Assembly: GCF_000525835.1 (NCBI RefSeq)
Contig: NZ_AODD01000030.1
Coordinates: 1-37,743, forward strand
Source of the DNA: Listeria grandensis FSL F6-0971
GTDB lineage: Bacteria > Bacillota > Bacilli > Lactobacillales > Listeriaceae
Length of the DNA: 37,743 nt
Direction: 5' to 3'
This document shows, piece by piece, positions 7,934 to 16,995 of the stretch. Below the pieces are notes generated by a model that saw only the letters and a list, made by a program, of their open reading frames with translations, was not told the DNA's origin and searched no databases. The translations under genes and the position numbers were made by a program. The stretch's first letter is position 1; every line of letters begins with the position of its first letter.

Positions 7934-8682
7934 GCATATCCACCTACCCGCTTTTTTATGGCTTGATAAACGTATCCTGTGAAATTGTACAGCGTATGAA
8001 TATAGTTGAGCTTTTCTTGCTCTCGGTACATCTTCCACGTTTGTTGCAGCATCTTGGTCTTGTTAGCGGACAATGTATTTGCTTCGACTTGGTAGTACGC
8101 GAGTCCTTCGTTCAAACCATATGCGTGGATGCCTGTTTTTAAAATGGCGAGCCATGTTGCGGTATCTTGCCTCGTACGGATATTCGGCATCGTAAAGTGA
8201 CCAACAATGGTACGGTCAATCATGACAGTTAGGCAACCGATAATCGTGTTTCGTAGTAGTTTTTTATACGTCATCTCGGCCGGAGCTGGAACGAGACGCT
8301 TTTTTCCGTTTGGTTCATTGCGATAATAAGCCGTGAAGCTAAAGCCAATTTTATTTGTAGTCATGAAAGCGTGCTGGCGTGCTAGTTTTTCTGGATACCA
8401 GCTGTCATCACTGTCCAAAAACGCGATGTACCTTCCCGTCGCGGCTTCCATGCCAGTATTTCGCGCAACGGCTGATCCGCCATTTTGACTCAGCCGGATC
8501 AGTCGAATTCGTGTATCTGTTATTTTCTCGACAATACGACACGTTTCGTCGTTAGAGCAATCGTCAATGATGACTAGTTCTAAATCCTGATATGTCTGTG
8601 TGAGAACGCTTTGAATGGCGTGCTCTACTGTTTTAGCGCTGTTATAACTTGGCATAATAATGCTAATTCGTTCGTTTTCGAT
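7930..8682 (-). CDS. Family 2 glycosyltransferase
   Basis: GT-A fold transferase. The first ATG (8655) begins MPSYNSAKTVEHAIQSVL, but the first beta strand (RISIIMPSYN) is coded upstream. An AGGAGG at 8691-8696 lies 8 nt before an ATC at 8682 (ATC GAA AAC GAA), so the gene may use a rare ATC start or carry a base error there. Motifs: LVIIDDCSNDET (about 40-50) for nucleotide binding and FLDSDDSWYPEKL (about 100) as the DxD-type metal site. Length about 250 aa is on the short side but complete, ending IKKRVGGYA. It overlaps the preceding gene by 20 bp and the next by 4 bp. It should add one sugar of the repeat unit on undecaprenyl phosphate. Confidence 0.85.
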   Translation of the reverse strand: MENERISIIMPSYNSAKTVEHAIQSVLTQTYQDLELVIIDDCSNDETCRIVEKITDTRIRLIRLSQNGGSAVARNTGMEAATGRYIAFLDSDDSWYPEKLARQHAFMTTNKIGFSFTAYYRNEPNGKKRLVPAPAEMTYKKLLRNTIIGCLTVMIDRTIVGHFTMPNIRTRQDTATWLAILKTGIHAYGLNEGLAYYQVEANTLSANKTKMLQQTWKMYREQEKLNYIHTLYNFTGYVYQAIKKRVGGYA

Positions 8683-9934
8683 GGGGGATTCCTCCTAACG
8701 TTGTGTAATAACCGAGTAAGCGATGTTGCTCGTTGTCCCAGATGTATTTTTCTCGAATCGCGGCAATGTTCGTCTTGAGCTCGGCGTAATGATGCGGGTT
8801 TTCGATGATAGCATTAACACCATCCGCAATCGACGCTGGGTCATGCGAATCCACACATATTCCGACTTTATCGCCCTGCACCACTTTTTTTATTTCTGGA
8901 AAATCACACGCGATGACTGGTACAGCGGCAGCAATGTATTCGAATAACTTATTAGACGAGGCCGAATAATGATTGAAGCACGTATTGTTCAAAACTTGAA
9001 AACCAAGATATGCCTGCTCAGTATAGCTTTTTAAATCAGCAAGCGGCACTTGAGGAACGAATTTGACTTTGTGATCTAAACCATGTTCGGCGACCAGTGC
9101 TTCCAGTTCTGTTTTTTGACGGCCGTTTCCGATAAAGACAAGTGTTCCTTTTTTGAAGAATGGCGCTGCAGCTACTAGTTTTTCCAAACCCCGACCTGGA
9201 TTGATAACGCCTTGATAAAGTAGAATGCGTTCATCTTTTGGTAGATTTAATGTGTTATGCAGTGATATGACATTTGTTGGTGTCCCATCAAGCTCGGGAT
9301 AGTTATGCAACACGCCGGGCAGAAAACCGTATATTTTATCGTTGTATTTTGCTCGGGTATCATTTTCAACAATCATGAAGTCAACGGTCTTGATATAAAC
9401 AGCTTCGATAAAGCCGTGAATCGTGCGATGGTAACCTTCGCGGCTCGTCTGTACTTCATGGGAATCATAGATAAGCGGCTTCTTTTTCAAGCGACATTTC
9501 GCGGCAATATGTGCTTGTGGCAATGTATTCAAATCATGCGCATGATAAAAATCGGGCTTCCTACTGCGAGCGACGCATGTCATTTCAACGATAAGTAATC
9601 CCATTTGCAGCAGTCGCCTAACTTTTGGAATCGCTAATGTTGCAAGAAGTAAGGCGCTTAGTGTGGTTGCAATCAGCCCTCCTGAGAATAAGCTCAGAGC
9701 AAGTATGGCTACAAGAAGACACAGAATCCAAATCATCCCTTGTCTACCACCAATTCGCGTCACCTGAAAACCTTGTTGTACCTCTTCGTTGAGCGGTAAC
9801 ATCGCTTTTCCCGCTTCTTGCACACATATCAAATCGACCTGATACCCTGCATCCGACAACGCTTTTCCTTCCTTGTACACTCGTGCATCATTCGCGAAAT
9901 TATTAAAAAGTAACATCGTAATCTTCTGTTTCAT
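8663..9934 (-). CDS. Family 4 glycosyltransferase with a membrane insert
   Basis: A 423-aa GT-B protein. The N-terminal Rossmann half (MLLFNNFANDARVYKEGKAL) is interrupted at about 68-105 by a hydrophobic stretch predicted to form two membrane segments. This is followed by DFYHAHDLNTLP and LIYDSHEVQTS, and the C-terminal half has LLYQGVINPGRGLEKL, LVFIGNGRQKTELEAL and the donor-binding segment SSNKLFEYIAAAVPVIACD with an E-x7-E-like pattern. The membrane insert suggests docking next to the lipid-linked acceptor. Its ATG overlaps the upstream stop by 4 bp. The C-terminus (TLGGIPHRKRTN) is coded across the RBS of the next gene. Sugar specificity cannot be read from sequence. Confidence 0.85.
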   Translation of the reverse strand: MKQKITMLLFNNFANDARVYKEGKALSDAGYQVDLICVQEAGKAMLPLNEEVQQGFQVTRIGGRQGMIWILCLLVAILALSLFSGGLIATTLSALLLATLAIPKVRRLLQMGLLIVEMTCVARSRKPDFYHAHDLNTLPQAHIAAKCRLKKKPLIYDSHEVQTSREGYHRTIHGFIEAVYIKTVDFMIVENDTRAKYNDKIYGFLPGVLHNYPELDGTPTNVISLHNTLNLPKDERILLYQGVINPGRGLEKLVAAAPFFKKGTLVFIGNGRQKTELEALVAEHGLDHKVKFVPQVPLADLKSYTEQAYLGFQVLNNTCFNHYSASSNKLFEYIAAAVPVIACDFPEIKKVVQGDKVGICVDSHDPASIADGVNAIIENPHHYAELKTNIAAIREKYIWDNEQHRLLGYYTTLGGIPHRKRTN

Positions 9935-10809
9935 ATAGACATCCGTTCCCTATTGTTAATCTCTCGCAAAAATTGTTCCGTTCGCCGCCTCTGCCCTATT
10001 TGATTGACATGATAGACAGAGTTGGCAATCTCTGAAAGCGGTACAAAGTAATCATTTGGCGCACCGATGACCGTAAAGTTAGACTCCAAATATGCTTTTA
10101 AATCAGCGATATAACTAGAATTTTCATACGTATCAAATTCGAGTGTGCTGGGATATGTTAGTTTAACCTCGATGTTCCGCCTTTTCGCCATACTTATAAA
10201 ACGATGCAACGCTTGAATCGCTTCTGTCTCCTCAAAATGATCTGGAAAGCGTAACGGCTTATTCTTGCTGGAATCTAAATCTGAAATCGCGATATTCTGA
10301 TAGGCCCCACATTCGCTAATATCAAATTTTTTCTCGACAAATTTTACATTTAATCTTAAATTAGCAAGTAAATAGTAGGCTTGCATCTTTGGTGAAAAAC
10401 GTTTCAATTTGTGTCGGTTGTACATCCGATAATACTCATACGCAAAAATATCATGATTTGGTCGATAATAAAGCGAATAAGCGAGGCAAAGTACGATTTT
10501 ATCCCCTGATTTTGCATTTTTCATCGCTGTATCGAGGATAAACTGCATGCCCAAACCAACGTTTAAGCCAAAATTCACATGAGACAGTTCTTCTTGCTCA
10601 TTCAAAAGAGCTGTATCAAAACTGTACAATACGTCGCTTCCTCCCACGATTAAACACTTCTTTCCTTGTATCCGAGCCGCATAATTCTCCTTCAATACAA
10701 GCAACCGTTTAATTCGCACAATCCCTTTTGCCTGATAGAAAAAGAAATACAGGAAGATTCCTACGATAAATAATACGACAACACTAACGACAATAACCAA
10801 GATAATCAC
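9931..10809 (-). CDS. Membrane-anchored SGNH-like protein of the polysaccharide operon
   Basis: A 292-aa protein with one N-terminal membrane segment (about 2-28) and an extracytoplasmic domain. KCLIVGGSDVLYSFDTALL at about 50-68 resembles block I of SGNH/GDSL-like proteins (GxSxxxYSFD), and NVGLGMQFILDTAMK with KIVLCLAYSLYY follows as later blocks. The family acts on O-acyl groups of polysaccharides or as acetyl transfer partners. The catalytic Ser and C-terminal His (about VYHVNQIG) are plausible, not proven. Overlaps both neighbours by 4 bp. A role in acylation or deacylation of the exopolysaccharide is inferred. Confidence 0.6.
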   Translation of the reverse strand: MIILVIVVSVVVLFIVGIFLYFFFYQAKGIVRIKRLLVLKENYAARIQGKKCLIVGGSDVLYSFDTALLNEQEELSHVNFGLNVGLGMQFILDTAMKNAKSGDKIVLCLAYSLYYRPNHDIFAYEYYRMYNRHKLKRFSPKMQAYYLLANLRLNVKFVEKKFDISECGAYQNIAISDLDSSKNKPLRFPDHFEETEAIQALHRFISMAKRRNIEVKLTYPSTLEFDTYENSSYIADLKAYLESNFTVIGAPNDYFVPLSEIANSVYHVNQIGQRRRTEQFLREINNRERMSI

Positions 10810-12122
10810 CTCAAAACCGGTATTTTATCATGATTGTTCCGTCCAATGGAGTGATACATAATTCCCGCTTCTTTCATCTGCTTTTGATCCATACAATTTC
10901 GTCCATCGATGATAATTGGTACACGCATCATTGTTTTTAAAGCATCCAAATCAAGCTGCCTCACCTCATACCATTCCGTCACAATGATAGCCGCCTCTGC
11001 ATCAAGCAAAGCAGGCTCCATCTTATCGTACAATTCCACCGAGTTCGGCAACAATGGACGCGCCTCTTTCGTTGCAACTGGGTCGTACGCCACAACATTC
11101 GCGCCAGCATCCAACAATTGTGTAATAATCTTAATCGAGGCTGCATCGCGCATATCGTTCGTATTTGGCTTAAACGCTAATCCCAGCACTGCTATTTTTT
11201 TCCCACGTAAATCATGGTGAATCGTCAATAAGTTCTCCATCACTTTTTCATAACGCACCGCATTCACTGCCTCGACAGCATCCAATAACGGCAAGTTCTC
11301 CCCCTCCTCGCGCGCCATCGCAATCAACGCCCTCGTATCTTTCGGAAAACACGAACCACCGTAACCAATCCCGGCCCGCAAAAATTGACTCCCAATCCTT
11401 TTATCCATGCCAATACCAGCACTCACAGCTTCAATATCTGCATTTTTCCATTCACACATATTCGCCATCTCATTAATAAAACTAATCTTCGTCGCTAAAA
11501 AAGCATTCGCTGCGTACTTAATCATCTCAGCGCTACGAATATCTGTCTCAAAAATCGGCACAGTAAACGGTTCAAAAATTGCTCGCATCACGCTCGCCGC
11601 TTCCTCGTGCGCCGTCCCCACAACAATCCGATCACCATAAAACGTATCATGAATCGCGCTACCCTCCCGCAAAAATTCGGGATTCGAAACCATCATCGGC
11701 CGAGTCCCGCAAGTCATCGCAATCGTATCCGCAATTAAATCATTCGTCCCAACCGGAACCGTGCTCTTCGTCACAACGACCGTTTCCTCGTACACAAATG
11801 GCGCAATATCACGAGCTACAGCCAAAATATAATCCAAGTTCGCTGAACCATCCGCACTTTGGGGCGTCCCGACCGCAATAAAGAACACACTATCTTCCTT
11901 TACAGCATCACGCAACTCCGTCTCAAACGCTAATCGCCCATTCCAAATATTATTGCCCATCAAACTCTCCAACCCTGGCTCATAAATCGGCGACTTGCCA
12001 TCACGCATTCGCACCACTTTTGCCGTATCCAAATCTACACATGTCACCTGATGCCCTACTTCCGCAAGCGCCGTCCCAGTCACCAACCCAACATAACCTG
12101 TACCAATTACAACTATATTCAT
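10806..12122 (-). CDS. ugd: UDP-glucose 6-dehydrogenase
   Basis: About 438 aa starting MNIVVIGTGYVGLVTG; the ATG at 12122 has AAGGAG 8 nt upstream, and a longer in-frame start at 12221 would overlap the epimerase gene and is rejected. Rossmann GTGYVG at 7-12, VGTPQSADGSANL in the middle, NPEFLREGSA, and the catalytic cysteine in GIGYGGSCFPKD, followed by GLAFKPNTNDMRDA of the C-terminal UDP-binding domain. It oxidises UDP-glucose to UDP-glucuronate with two NAD+. Together with the WecC-type enzyme upstream this predicts an acidic polysaccharide. UDP-galactose or other UDP-hexose specificity is possible. Confidence 0.93.
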   Translation of the reverse strand: MNIVVIGTGYVGLVTGTALAEVGHQVTCVDLDTAKVVRMRDGKSPIYEPGLESLMGNNIWNGRLAFETELRDAVKEDSVFFIAVGTPQSADGSANLDYILAVARDIAPFVYEETVVVTKSTVPVGTNDLIADTIAMTCGTRPMMVSNPEFLREGSAIHDTFYGDRIVVGTAHEEAASVMRAIFEPFTVPIFETDIRSAEMIKYAANAFLATKISFINEMANMCEWKNADIEAVSAGIGMDKRIGSQFLRAGIGYGGSCFPKDTRALIAMAREEGENLPLLDAVEAVNAVRYEKVMENLLTIHHDLRGKKIAVLGLAFKPNTNDMRDAASIKIITQLLDAGANVVAYDPVATKEARPLLPNSVELYDKMEPALLDAEAAIIVTEWYEVRQLDLDALKTMMRVPIIIDGRNCMDQKQMKEAGIMYHSIGRNNHDKIPVLR

Positions 12123-12142
12123 ATTCCTCTCCTTCGCATCCT

Positions 12143-13078
12143 CTATTTCACCAGTACCATTTCTTGCTTCTCCAAATGCATCTGCTCTAAGCCCTTCGCC
12201 AACGTGTACTGCGGCCGCCAACCCGTCACCTCTTGAAATTTTGCATTAGAAAGACGACTATCACGCACATCCCCAATCCGATTCCTTCTATTTTCCGGTA
12301 CCACCGTCACTTGTAATAAATCGCTCATCACCGATAACACATCATTGATCGACGTCTGCTCACCTGTAGAAATGTTATAAATTCCATTTTTCCGAACATT
12401 CAAAGCTAAAATGAGCGCTTCCGCAATATCGGCCACATAAACAAAATCACGCGTCTGCTCCCCATCTCCATGAATAATCGGACTTTTCTCATGTATCATT
12501 TTATCCCAAAAATCAGAAATAACATCCTTTGCTCCTGTCTCTTTTTGGCCATAAACGTTCGCAAATCGGAGGACACAATACGGAAAATCCACCATCTCAT
12601 TGTTTAACTCCAAATATTGCTCCCCCATCCATTTCGACATGCCATACGGTGAAATCGGCATTGGCGCGGCATCCTCCATGAGTGGCAACTCCGTGCTATT
12701 CCCATAAACCGCTGCCGATGAAGCAAATACAAACCGTTCAAAATCTGCTAATTCCTTGCAAGCCTCCATCACGTTCAACGTTCCCATAATATTAATATCC
12801 GCGTCCAATTGCTGCTGCTCCAGCGACACCTGTACATCAATCTGTGCAGCCAAATGAATCACAAAATGCGGCGCTATCTCCTTAATATACTCCTGCGCGG
12901 CGTCACTCCGAATATCACAAACCTTCAAATCCACCAACATCTCAGGAATAGCCGATCGATGACCACTACTCAAATCATCCATCACAAAAACCTCATGTGG
13001 CGTTGCAAGTAAATTCTGAACCACCCGGGAACCAATAAAACCACAACCACCTGTTATTAAAATACGTTTTTTCCTCAT
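12143..13078 (-). CDS. NAD-dependent nucleotide-sugar epimerase/dehydratase (extended SDR)
   Basis: 311 aa from the ATG at 13078 (MRKKRILITGGCGFIGSR); an upstream in-frame ATG at 13114 overlaps the previous gene. The Rossmann GGCGFIGS, LAAQIDVQVSLEQ, ASSAAVYGNS and the catalytic YGMSK (Tyr-x3-Lys) are all present, with FANVYGQKETGAKDVIS and GDGEQTRDFVYV in the substrate half. This is the UDP-glucose 4-epimerase-like family; it may act on UDP-Glc/UDP-Gal, on the GlcNAc forms or on uronic acids. It sits between the flippase and ugd genes in a tight operon and should supply a precursor for the repeat unit. Confidence 0.88.
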   Translation of the reverse strand: MRKKRILITGGCGFIGSRVVQNLLATPHEVFVMDDLSSGHRSAIPEMLVDLKVCDIRSDAAQEYIKEIAPHFVIHLAAQIDVQVSLEQQQLDADINIMGTLNVMEACKELADFERFVFASSAAVYGNSTELPLMEDAAPMPISPYGMSKWMGEQYLELNNEMVDFPYCVLRFANVYGQKETGAKDVISDFWDKMIHEKSPIIHGDGEQTRDFVYVADIAEALILALNVRKNGIYNISTGEQTSINDVLSVMSDLLQVTVVPENRRNRIGDVRDSRLSNAKFQEVTGWRPQYTLAKGLEQMHLEKQEMVLVK

Positions 13079-13103
13079 GATTTTTCCCACTTTCGATAAT
13101 CTC

Positions 13104-15008
13104 TTAAACCGCATCCCGTGATTTCAATACGACCACAACGGTTCGCATCAAAATAATCATATCTAGCCACAACGAAAAATTCTCAACATAATGATAATCC
13201 AGTCGCATCTTTTCCCCATTCGTCATGGAACTTCGCCCATTTACCTGCGCCCATCCCGTAATCCCCGGCTTTACTTCCAGACGTTTTCTCTGCTGCTCCG
13301 AATAACACGACGTAATCGCTGGTATTTCCGGTCTCGGTCCAATAAAACTCATATTTCCCATCAATACATTGAAAAATTGCGGCAACTCATCCAAACTCGT
13401 CCGCCTGATAAACGCGCCAACTTTCGTCACATTCGGATTTTCCTCCATCACATTTTTAAAAACAAACGTGTCAGGAACTCCGTGCTCCCAGTCATACTCA
13501 TGCTCACCGGACATTTCACGCACACGCATCGATCGGAATTTATAAATCGAGAACGCTTTTCCCGCTTTCCCCGTACGCGTCTGCACGAATAGCACTGGTC
13601 CGGGGTCCTCTAACTTAATGCACAAGGCGGTTAGCAACATAATCGGCATTGCTAAAATAATACCAATGACACTCAAAATAATATCTACTAATCGCTTCAC
13701 ACAAACGGTCATCCATGATACTCTCTGTTTTCCCAGCGAACATATATCTTCATTTCTCATTTTTTCCAATGACAAATCCCCCTCTGACTTCAAAAGTTGC
13801 CTCCCAATAAACCATAAACAAAGATTGAAACTAGCAATAACGCTCCCATATATGAGCATCGTCTGTAAAAAATCGCGCTGCATCCATCCAAAAATAGCGA
13901 TAACAAGAACCAGTTTGATAAGCTCCAATACAATTTGTAGTTTTTGCCGTTCCATCAAATAAAGAATTTGCGAAGTGGCACTACAAATTATTTGTGTTAA
14001 GAACATGCCACCCAAAACTTGTGTTAATTGTCCTGCTAACAACCATTCCTCACCAAAAAGCACTTGAAAAATAGGCGGTGCAAAAAACACAAAAATACAA
14101 AATGGAATCGTTAAGTAATAGGCTAATTTTTTCGTCAAACTCACATATAATTCGTAAACTTTTGCTTTATTCTCTCCAATTTCCTTCGCTGCAACGCTAT
14201 AAAAAAACTGAGATAAAGTAATCGCTAAAACCGAAATTGGTACGATTATCACACGCTGCACAAACGCATACTGCCCGCTATCATTCGCGCCGAAAATGGC
14301 TAACACGAGTAGCAATGGAAGTTGTAACGAAAGCGTATTTATCAATCCTGCCGGCATCGAGAAAATAATAAAATGCTTGTATTTGCTAAGCAATCCTAGC
14401 GCATCGCGCCATGTGATACGATTTGTAACCTCTTGTTTCGAAACGCGAGATAATATCAAAACACTAATTCCTTTTCCAATCACATCACCGAGCAATAATC
14501 CTAGCCCTTTCATGATGTTTGAAAATGCAAAACCGATCTGTGCTAGCCCAGTAAATCCATTCTGTAGCGCTCGTGTCATCGCCAACATGCGGTACTGTTC
14601 TCGGTTCATATTTTCGTAATTATAAATTTGAATTAAGCTCGTCATCGCAATCCCGACGGAGAGCAAGATCGCCTCCCACAAGGCCGGATAGATCCCTACC
14701 CAGTTCAAAACACTAACGCCAAAAACAAGATACACCAGCAAAATCACTAGACTTATCAAGATCGCCAAAGATTGATTGATATGCATTAATTTTTTCGCCT
14801 GTACTCGGTTTCGCTCTAATGGAATCGCCTTTTCGAGCCCGAGACTAGCGACTTTCACCGTGATTGTAATGACCGTCACGTACGCCGCATAGATGCCGAA
14901 TTCCGCCGCTGTATAAAGCCTTGCAATAATTGGCGCAAAAGCAATCATCAGCAATTGCGCAAAAGCATTGCCACTAAACAGCGTCCAGATGATTTTTTTG
15001 ATACTCAA
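13104..15008 (-). CDS. Wzx-type flippase joined to a priming sugar-phosphate transferase
   Basis: A single 634-codon frame. Residues 1-about 410 form a 12-helix Wzx/MATE-like flippase (FSGNAFAQLLMIAFAPIIA at the start) that would flip the lipid-linked repeat unit. Residues about 430-634 form a short-type bacterial sugar transferase: a membrane segment (VDIILSVIGIILAMPIML), KLEDPGPVLFVQTRTGK, YKFRSMR, TSLDELPQF and GNMSFIGPRPE, then KPGITGWAQVNGRS. Such enzymes start synthesis by moving sugar-1-phosphate to undecaprenyl phosphate. The two functions normally lie in separate proteins. Deleting one G in the G5 run (13778-13782) would end the flippase at a TGA overlapping an ATG at 13760, a typical operon junction, so the fusion may be an indel. 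Start codon is TTG at 15008 with AGGAGG 9 nt upstream; overlaps the polymerase gene by 35 bp. Confidence 0.85.
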   Translation of the reverse strand: MSIKKIIWTLFSGNAFAQLLMIAFAPIIARLYTAAEFGIYAAYVTVITITVKVASLGLEKAIPLERNRVQAKKLMHINQSLAILISLVILLVYLVFGVSVLNWVGIYPALWEAILLSVGIAMTSLIQIYNYENMNREQYRMLAMTRALQNGFTGLAQIGFAFSNIMKGLGLLLGDVIGKGISVLILSRVSKQEVTNRITWRDALGLLSKYKHFIIFSMPAGLINTLSLQLPLLLVLAIFGANDSGQYAFVQRVIIVPISVLAITLSQFFYSVAAKEIGENKAKVYELYVSLTKKLAYYLTIPFCIFVFFAPPIFQVLFGEEWLLAGQLTQVLGGMFLTQIICSATSQILYLMERQKLQIVLELIKLVLVIAIFGWMQRDFLQTMLIYGSVIASFNLCLWFIGRQLLKSEGDLSLEKMRNEDICSLGKQRVSWMTVCVKRLVDIILSVIGIILAMPIMLLTALCIKLEDPGPVLFVQTRTGKAGKAFSIYKFRSMRVREMSGEHEYDWEHGVPDTFVFKNVMEENPNVTKVGAFIRRTSLDELPQFFNVLMGNMSFIGPRPEIPAITSCYSEQQRKRLEVKPGITGWAQVNGRSSMTNGEKMRLDYHYVENFSLWLDMIILMRTVVVVLKSRDAV

Positions 15009-16296
15009 AGCTCTCCCTCCTTTGCATTTCCTCGCTCGTCCGGAATAAATAATTCAACCCCATCGCGATAAAAATACCATTCGTCATGAGCGCGATAATG
15101 AACGAACTATCTACCAAACTCCAAGCTGGCATGACCATCAACGCGACACTAATAACAAAATTACGATTCGCCGAAATACTATCATAAATCCACAGAACCA
15201 CCGTGAGTAAAATGGTAAATAGGATCATACCGATGTAACCAAATGCCGAATATCCGTCCGCCCACATGTTCACATTCGCCGACATTTGCTCTGAACCAAA
15301 ATAGTTAAATCCGATGACATAACTAGGATTCGCGTCATAAGGATAATCGACCAAGCCGCGAAATATGGAGTGCCCTAAATAAGTTTTCGGATGCGTGGAG
15401 AAGAAGTCGAAAAAGAAACTAGATAGTGCGCCTGGCAGAAATAACATACGTCTCGTGAAAATTTCTGTGAGCGTAATATTCCCGCTAAGCATATCGAAAA
15501 CCATCGAAAACACAACGAGAAAGAGAATCATCCAGACAAACCTGACGCCAAATTTAGCACCTCGATGCCGCAAACAAAACAGAACAACCGCAAGTAAACA
15601 CAACGATAAGGCAACACTTTTATGACCAGTAACCGAGTAAACATACACTTGACCAACGATTCCAGCGCCGATGAGCACAATATTCCCCTTCAAGACACCT
15701 AATGTGACTAAAAAGAGATCCATAATTTTAGAAAGCCAAACGACGGCGTATCCAGAGAAACGATTAGCCTCTCCCCGATAAGTTTCGCGAACATCATACA
15801 CTTCTTTAAACGACACCACATCGATGCGAAATCCGAAAGTCTGAATCATAATCGCATATAACAACATCGTGAAAAAGACGATACCAACCTGAACTAAATT
15901 TTGCGATATGTTCCATTCTCTCATTTTAATGAGCGGTAGTTTTCCACCGAGGTAAAGAATAACTAAGCACAGCAAAAACACTAACTTGAAGATGAAAAAA
16001 GCATCAAATGGCGTCTCTCGAACAAAATCTGGTATCAGCATGACTGGTATATAGGCGAAAACATAGAGTATCCAATAGATAACTTGCGATGGCCTTTTCG
16101 TTCGATATTCCGACCATGTTGCTGGTAAAAAGGCCAATACGCTAGATACTAGGCAGATCCACAATGGCGGATGAAGGTTGACGAGCCGATAGTAGCTATA
16201 CGATGGCGATATGAGGTAAATGTAGGCGATGTAAAGACTAATGATGTATAAAATAATTCCTACTAGCACGGATAACTTGCCGACTCGAATAGACAT
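14974..16296 (-). CDS. Wzy-type polysaccharide polymerase (multi-pass membrane protein)
   Basis: 440 aa with about 10-12 hydrophobic segments from residue 8 onward (LVGIILYIISLYIAYIYL) and a large external loop around 305-360 (HPKTYLGHSIFRGLVDYPYD) as found in Wzy and O-antigen polymerase-like proteins. These families have little sequence identity; the call rests on topology, length and position between the BY-kinase and the flippase. It would join repeat units on the outer face of the membrane. It starts 15 bp after the kinase gene and overlaps the flippase start. Confidence 0.75.
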   Translation of the reverse strand: MSIRVGKLSVLVGIILYIISLYIAYIYLISPSYSYYRLVNLHPPLWICLVSSVLAFLPATWSEYRTKRPSQVIYWILYVFAYIPVMLIPDFVRETPFDAFFIFKLVFLLCLVILYLGGKLPLIKMREWNISQNLVQVGIVFFTMLLYAIMIQTFGFRIDVVSFKEVYDVRETYRGEANRFSGYAVVWLSKIMDLFLVTLGVLKGNIVLIGAGIVGQVYVYSVTGHKSVALSLCLLAVVLFCLRHRGAKFGVRFVWMILFLVVFSMVFDMLSGNITLTEIFTRRMLFLPGALSSFFFDFFSTHPKTYLGHSIFRGLVDYPYDANPSYVIGFNYFGSEQMSANVNMWADGYSAFGYIGMILFTILLTVVLWIYDSISANRNFVISVALMVMPAWSLVDSSFIIALMTNGIFIAMGLNYLFRTSEEMQRRESFEYQKNHLDAV

Positions 16297-16311
16297 CCGA
16301 TCCTTTCCCCC

Positions 16312-16995
16312 TTACCTTTTCACATAGTTGTAGTAATAGTTAGAATCGTTACGGCGGCGTTGTACCTTGTTACGAATAATTCCTAGAACATCAATATTTT
16401 GCATTTTACACTTCTCGATACATTCTTTTAACTGCGTTTTCGTCGTTTTCCCATTCTCTAAAACAAGAACCGTCGCATCACAATAGTTAGCGATGATAAT
16501 ACTATCCGACAAGCCAATAGGCGGCGCATCAATAAAAATAAAATCATATATTTCCTCATACTCTTTCAAAAGCTCCGGTAACAAACTATCGCTCAATAAC
16601 TCAGATGGGTTATACGGTGAACCACCACTCGTCATCACATCTAGATGATCATCAATTTTTTGAATACCTTCATACTTATCGAATTGGTGATCTTTCAAAA
16701 GATCCGATAACCCAACATAATTCTTCAAGTTAAAAATTCGATGGATGGTTGGTAATCGTAAATCGCCGTCAATCAAAAGGACTCGCTTGCCACTTTTGGA
16801 CATAAACATCGCTAAATTGGCAATCATAGAAGATTTCCCCTCGCCTTGCCTGCAAGAAGTTGCCATGATAGTTTTGATTTTTTTCTTATCAGCGATGTAC
16901 TGAATCGAGGCTCGGATATTACGAAATTGTTCTGGTACCCTTCCTTTTTCATCCAATATGAGCGATCTTTTTTTCACTTGTTTTTTCATTACCAT
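16312..16995 (-). CDS. Bacterial tyrosine kinase (CpsD/CapB-type) of polysaccharide assembly
   Basis: About 227 aa. Walker A SCRQGEGKSS at 47-56, Walker A' LLIDGDLRLP at about 74-83, Walker B FIFIDAPP at about 152-159, and a C-terminal tyrosine cluster (SNYYYNYVKR) that is the usual autophosphorylation site. In Firmicutes the catalytic kinase is separate from its membrane activator; here the activator is the Wzz-like product just upstream, whose stop overlaps the start of this gene (ATGGTAATG; ATG at 16995 or 16989). Cycling of phosphorylation is known to control chain length and export. Confidence 0.92.
   Translation of the reverse strand: MVMKKQVKKRSLILDEKGRVPEQFRNIRASIQYIADKKKIKTIMATSCRQGEGKSSMIANLAMFMSKSGKRVLLIDGDLRLPTIHRIFNLKNYVGLSDLLKDHQFDKYEGIQKIDDHLDVMTSGGSPYNPSELLSDSLLPELLKEYEEIYDFIFIDAPPIGLSDSIIIANYCDATVLVLENGKTTKTQLKECIEKCKMQNIDVLGIIRNKVQRRRNDSNYYYNYVKR

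Noticed and set aside
7900-8038. Longer start (8038) for the alpha/beta-hydrolase-like gene
   Set aside because: It would overlap the glycosyltransferase by over 100 bp, while an ATG overlapping the stop with an RBS exists at 7933.
10909-11881. Several plus-strand frames within ugd
   Set aside because: They are antisense to a strong ugd gene, with no start signals or family features.
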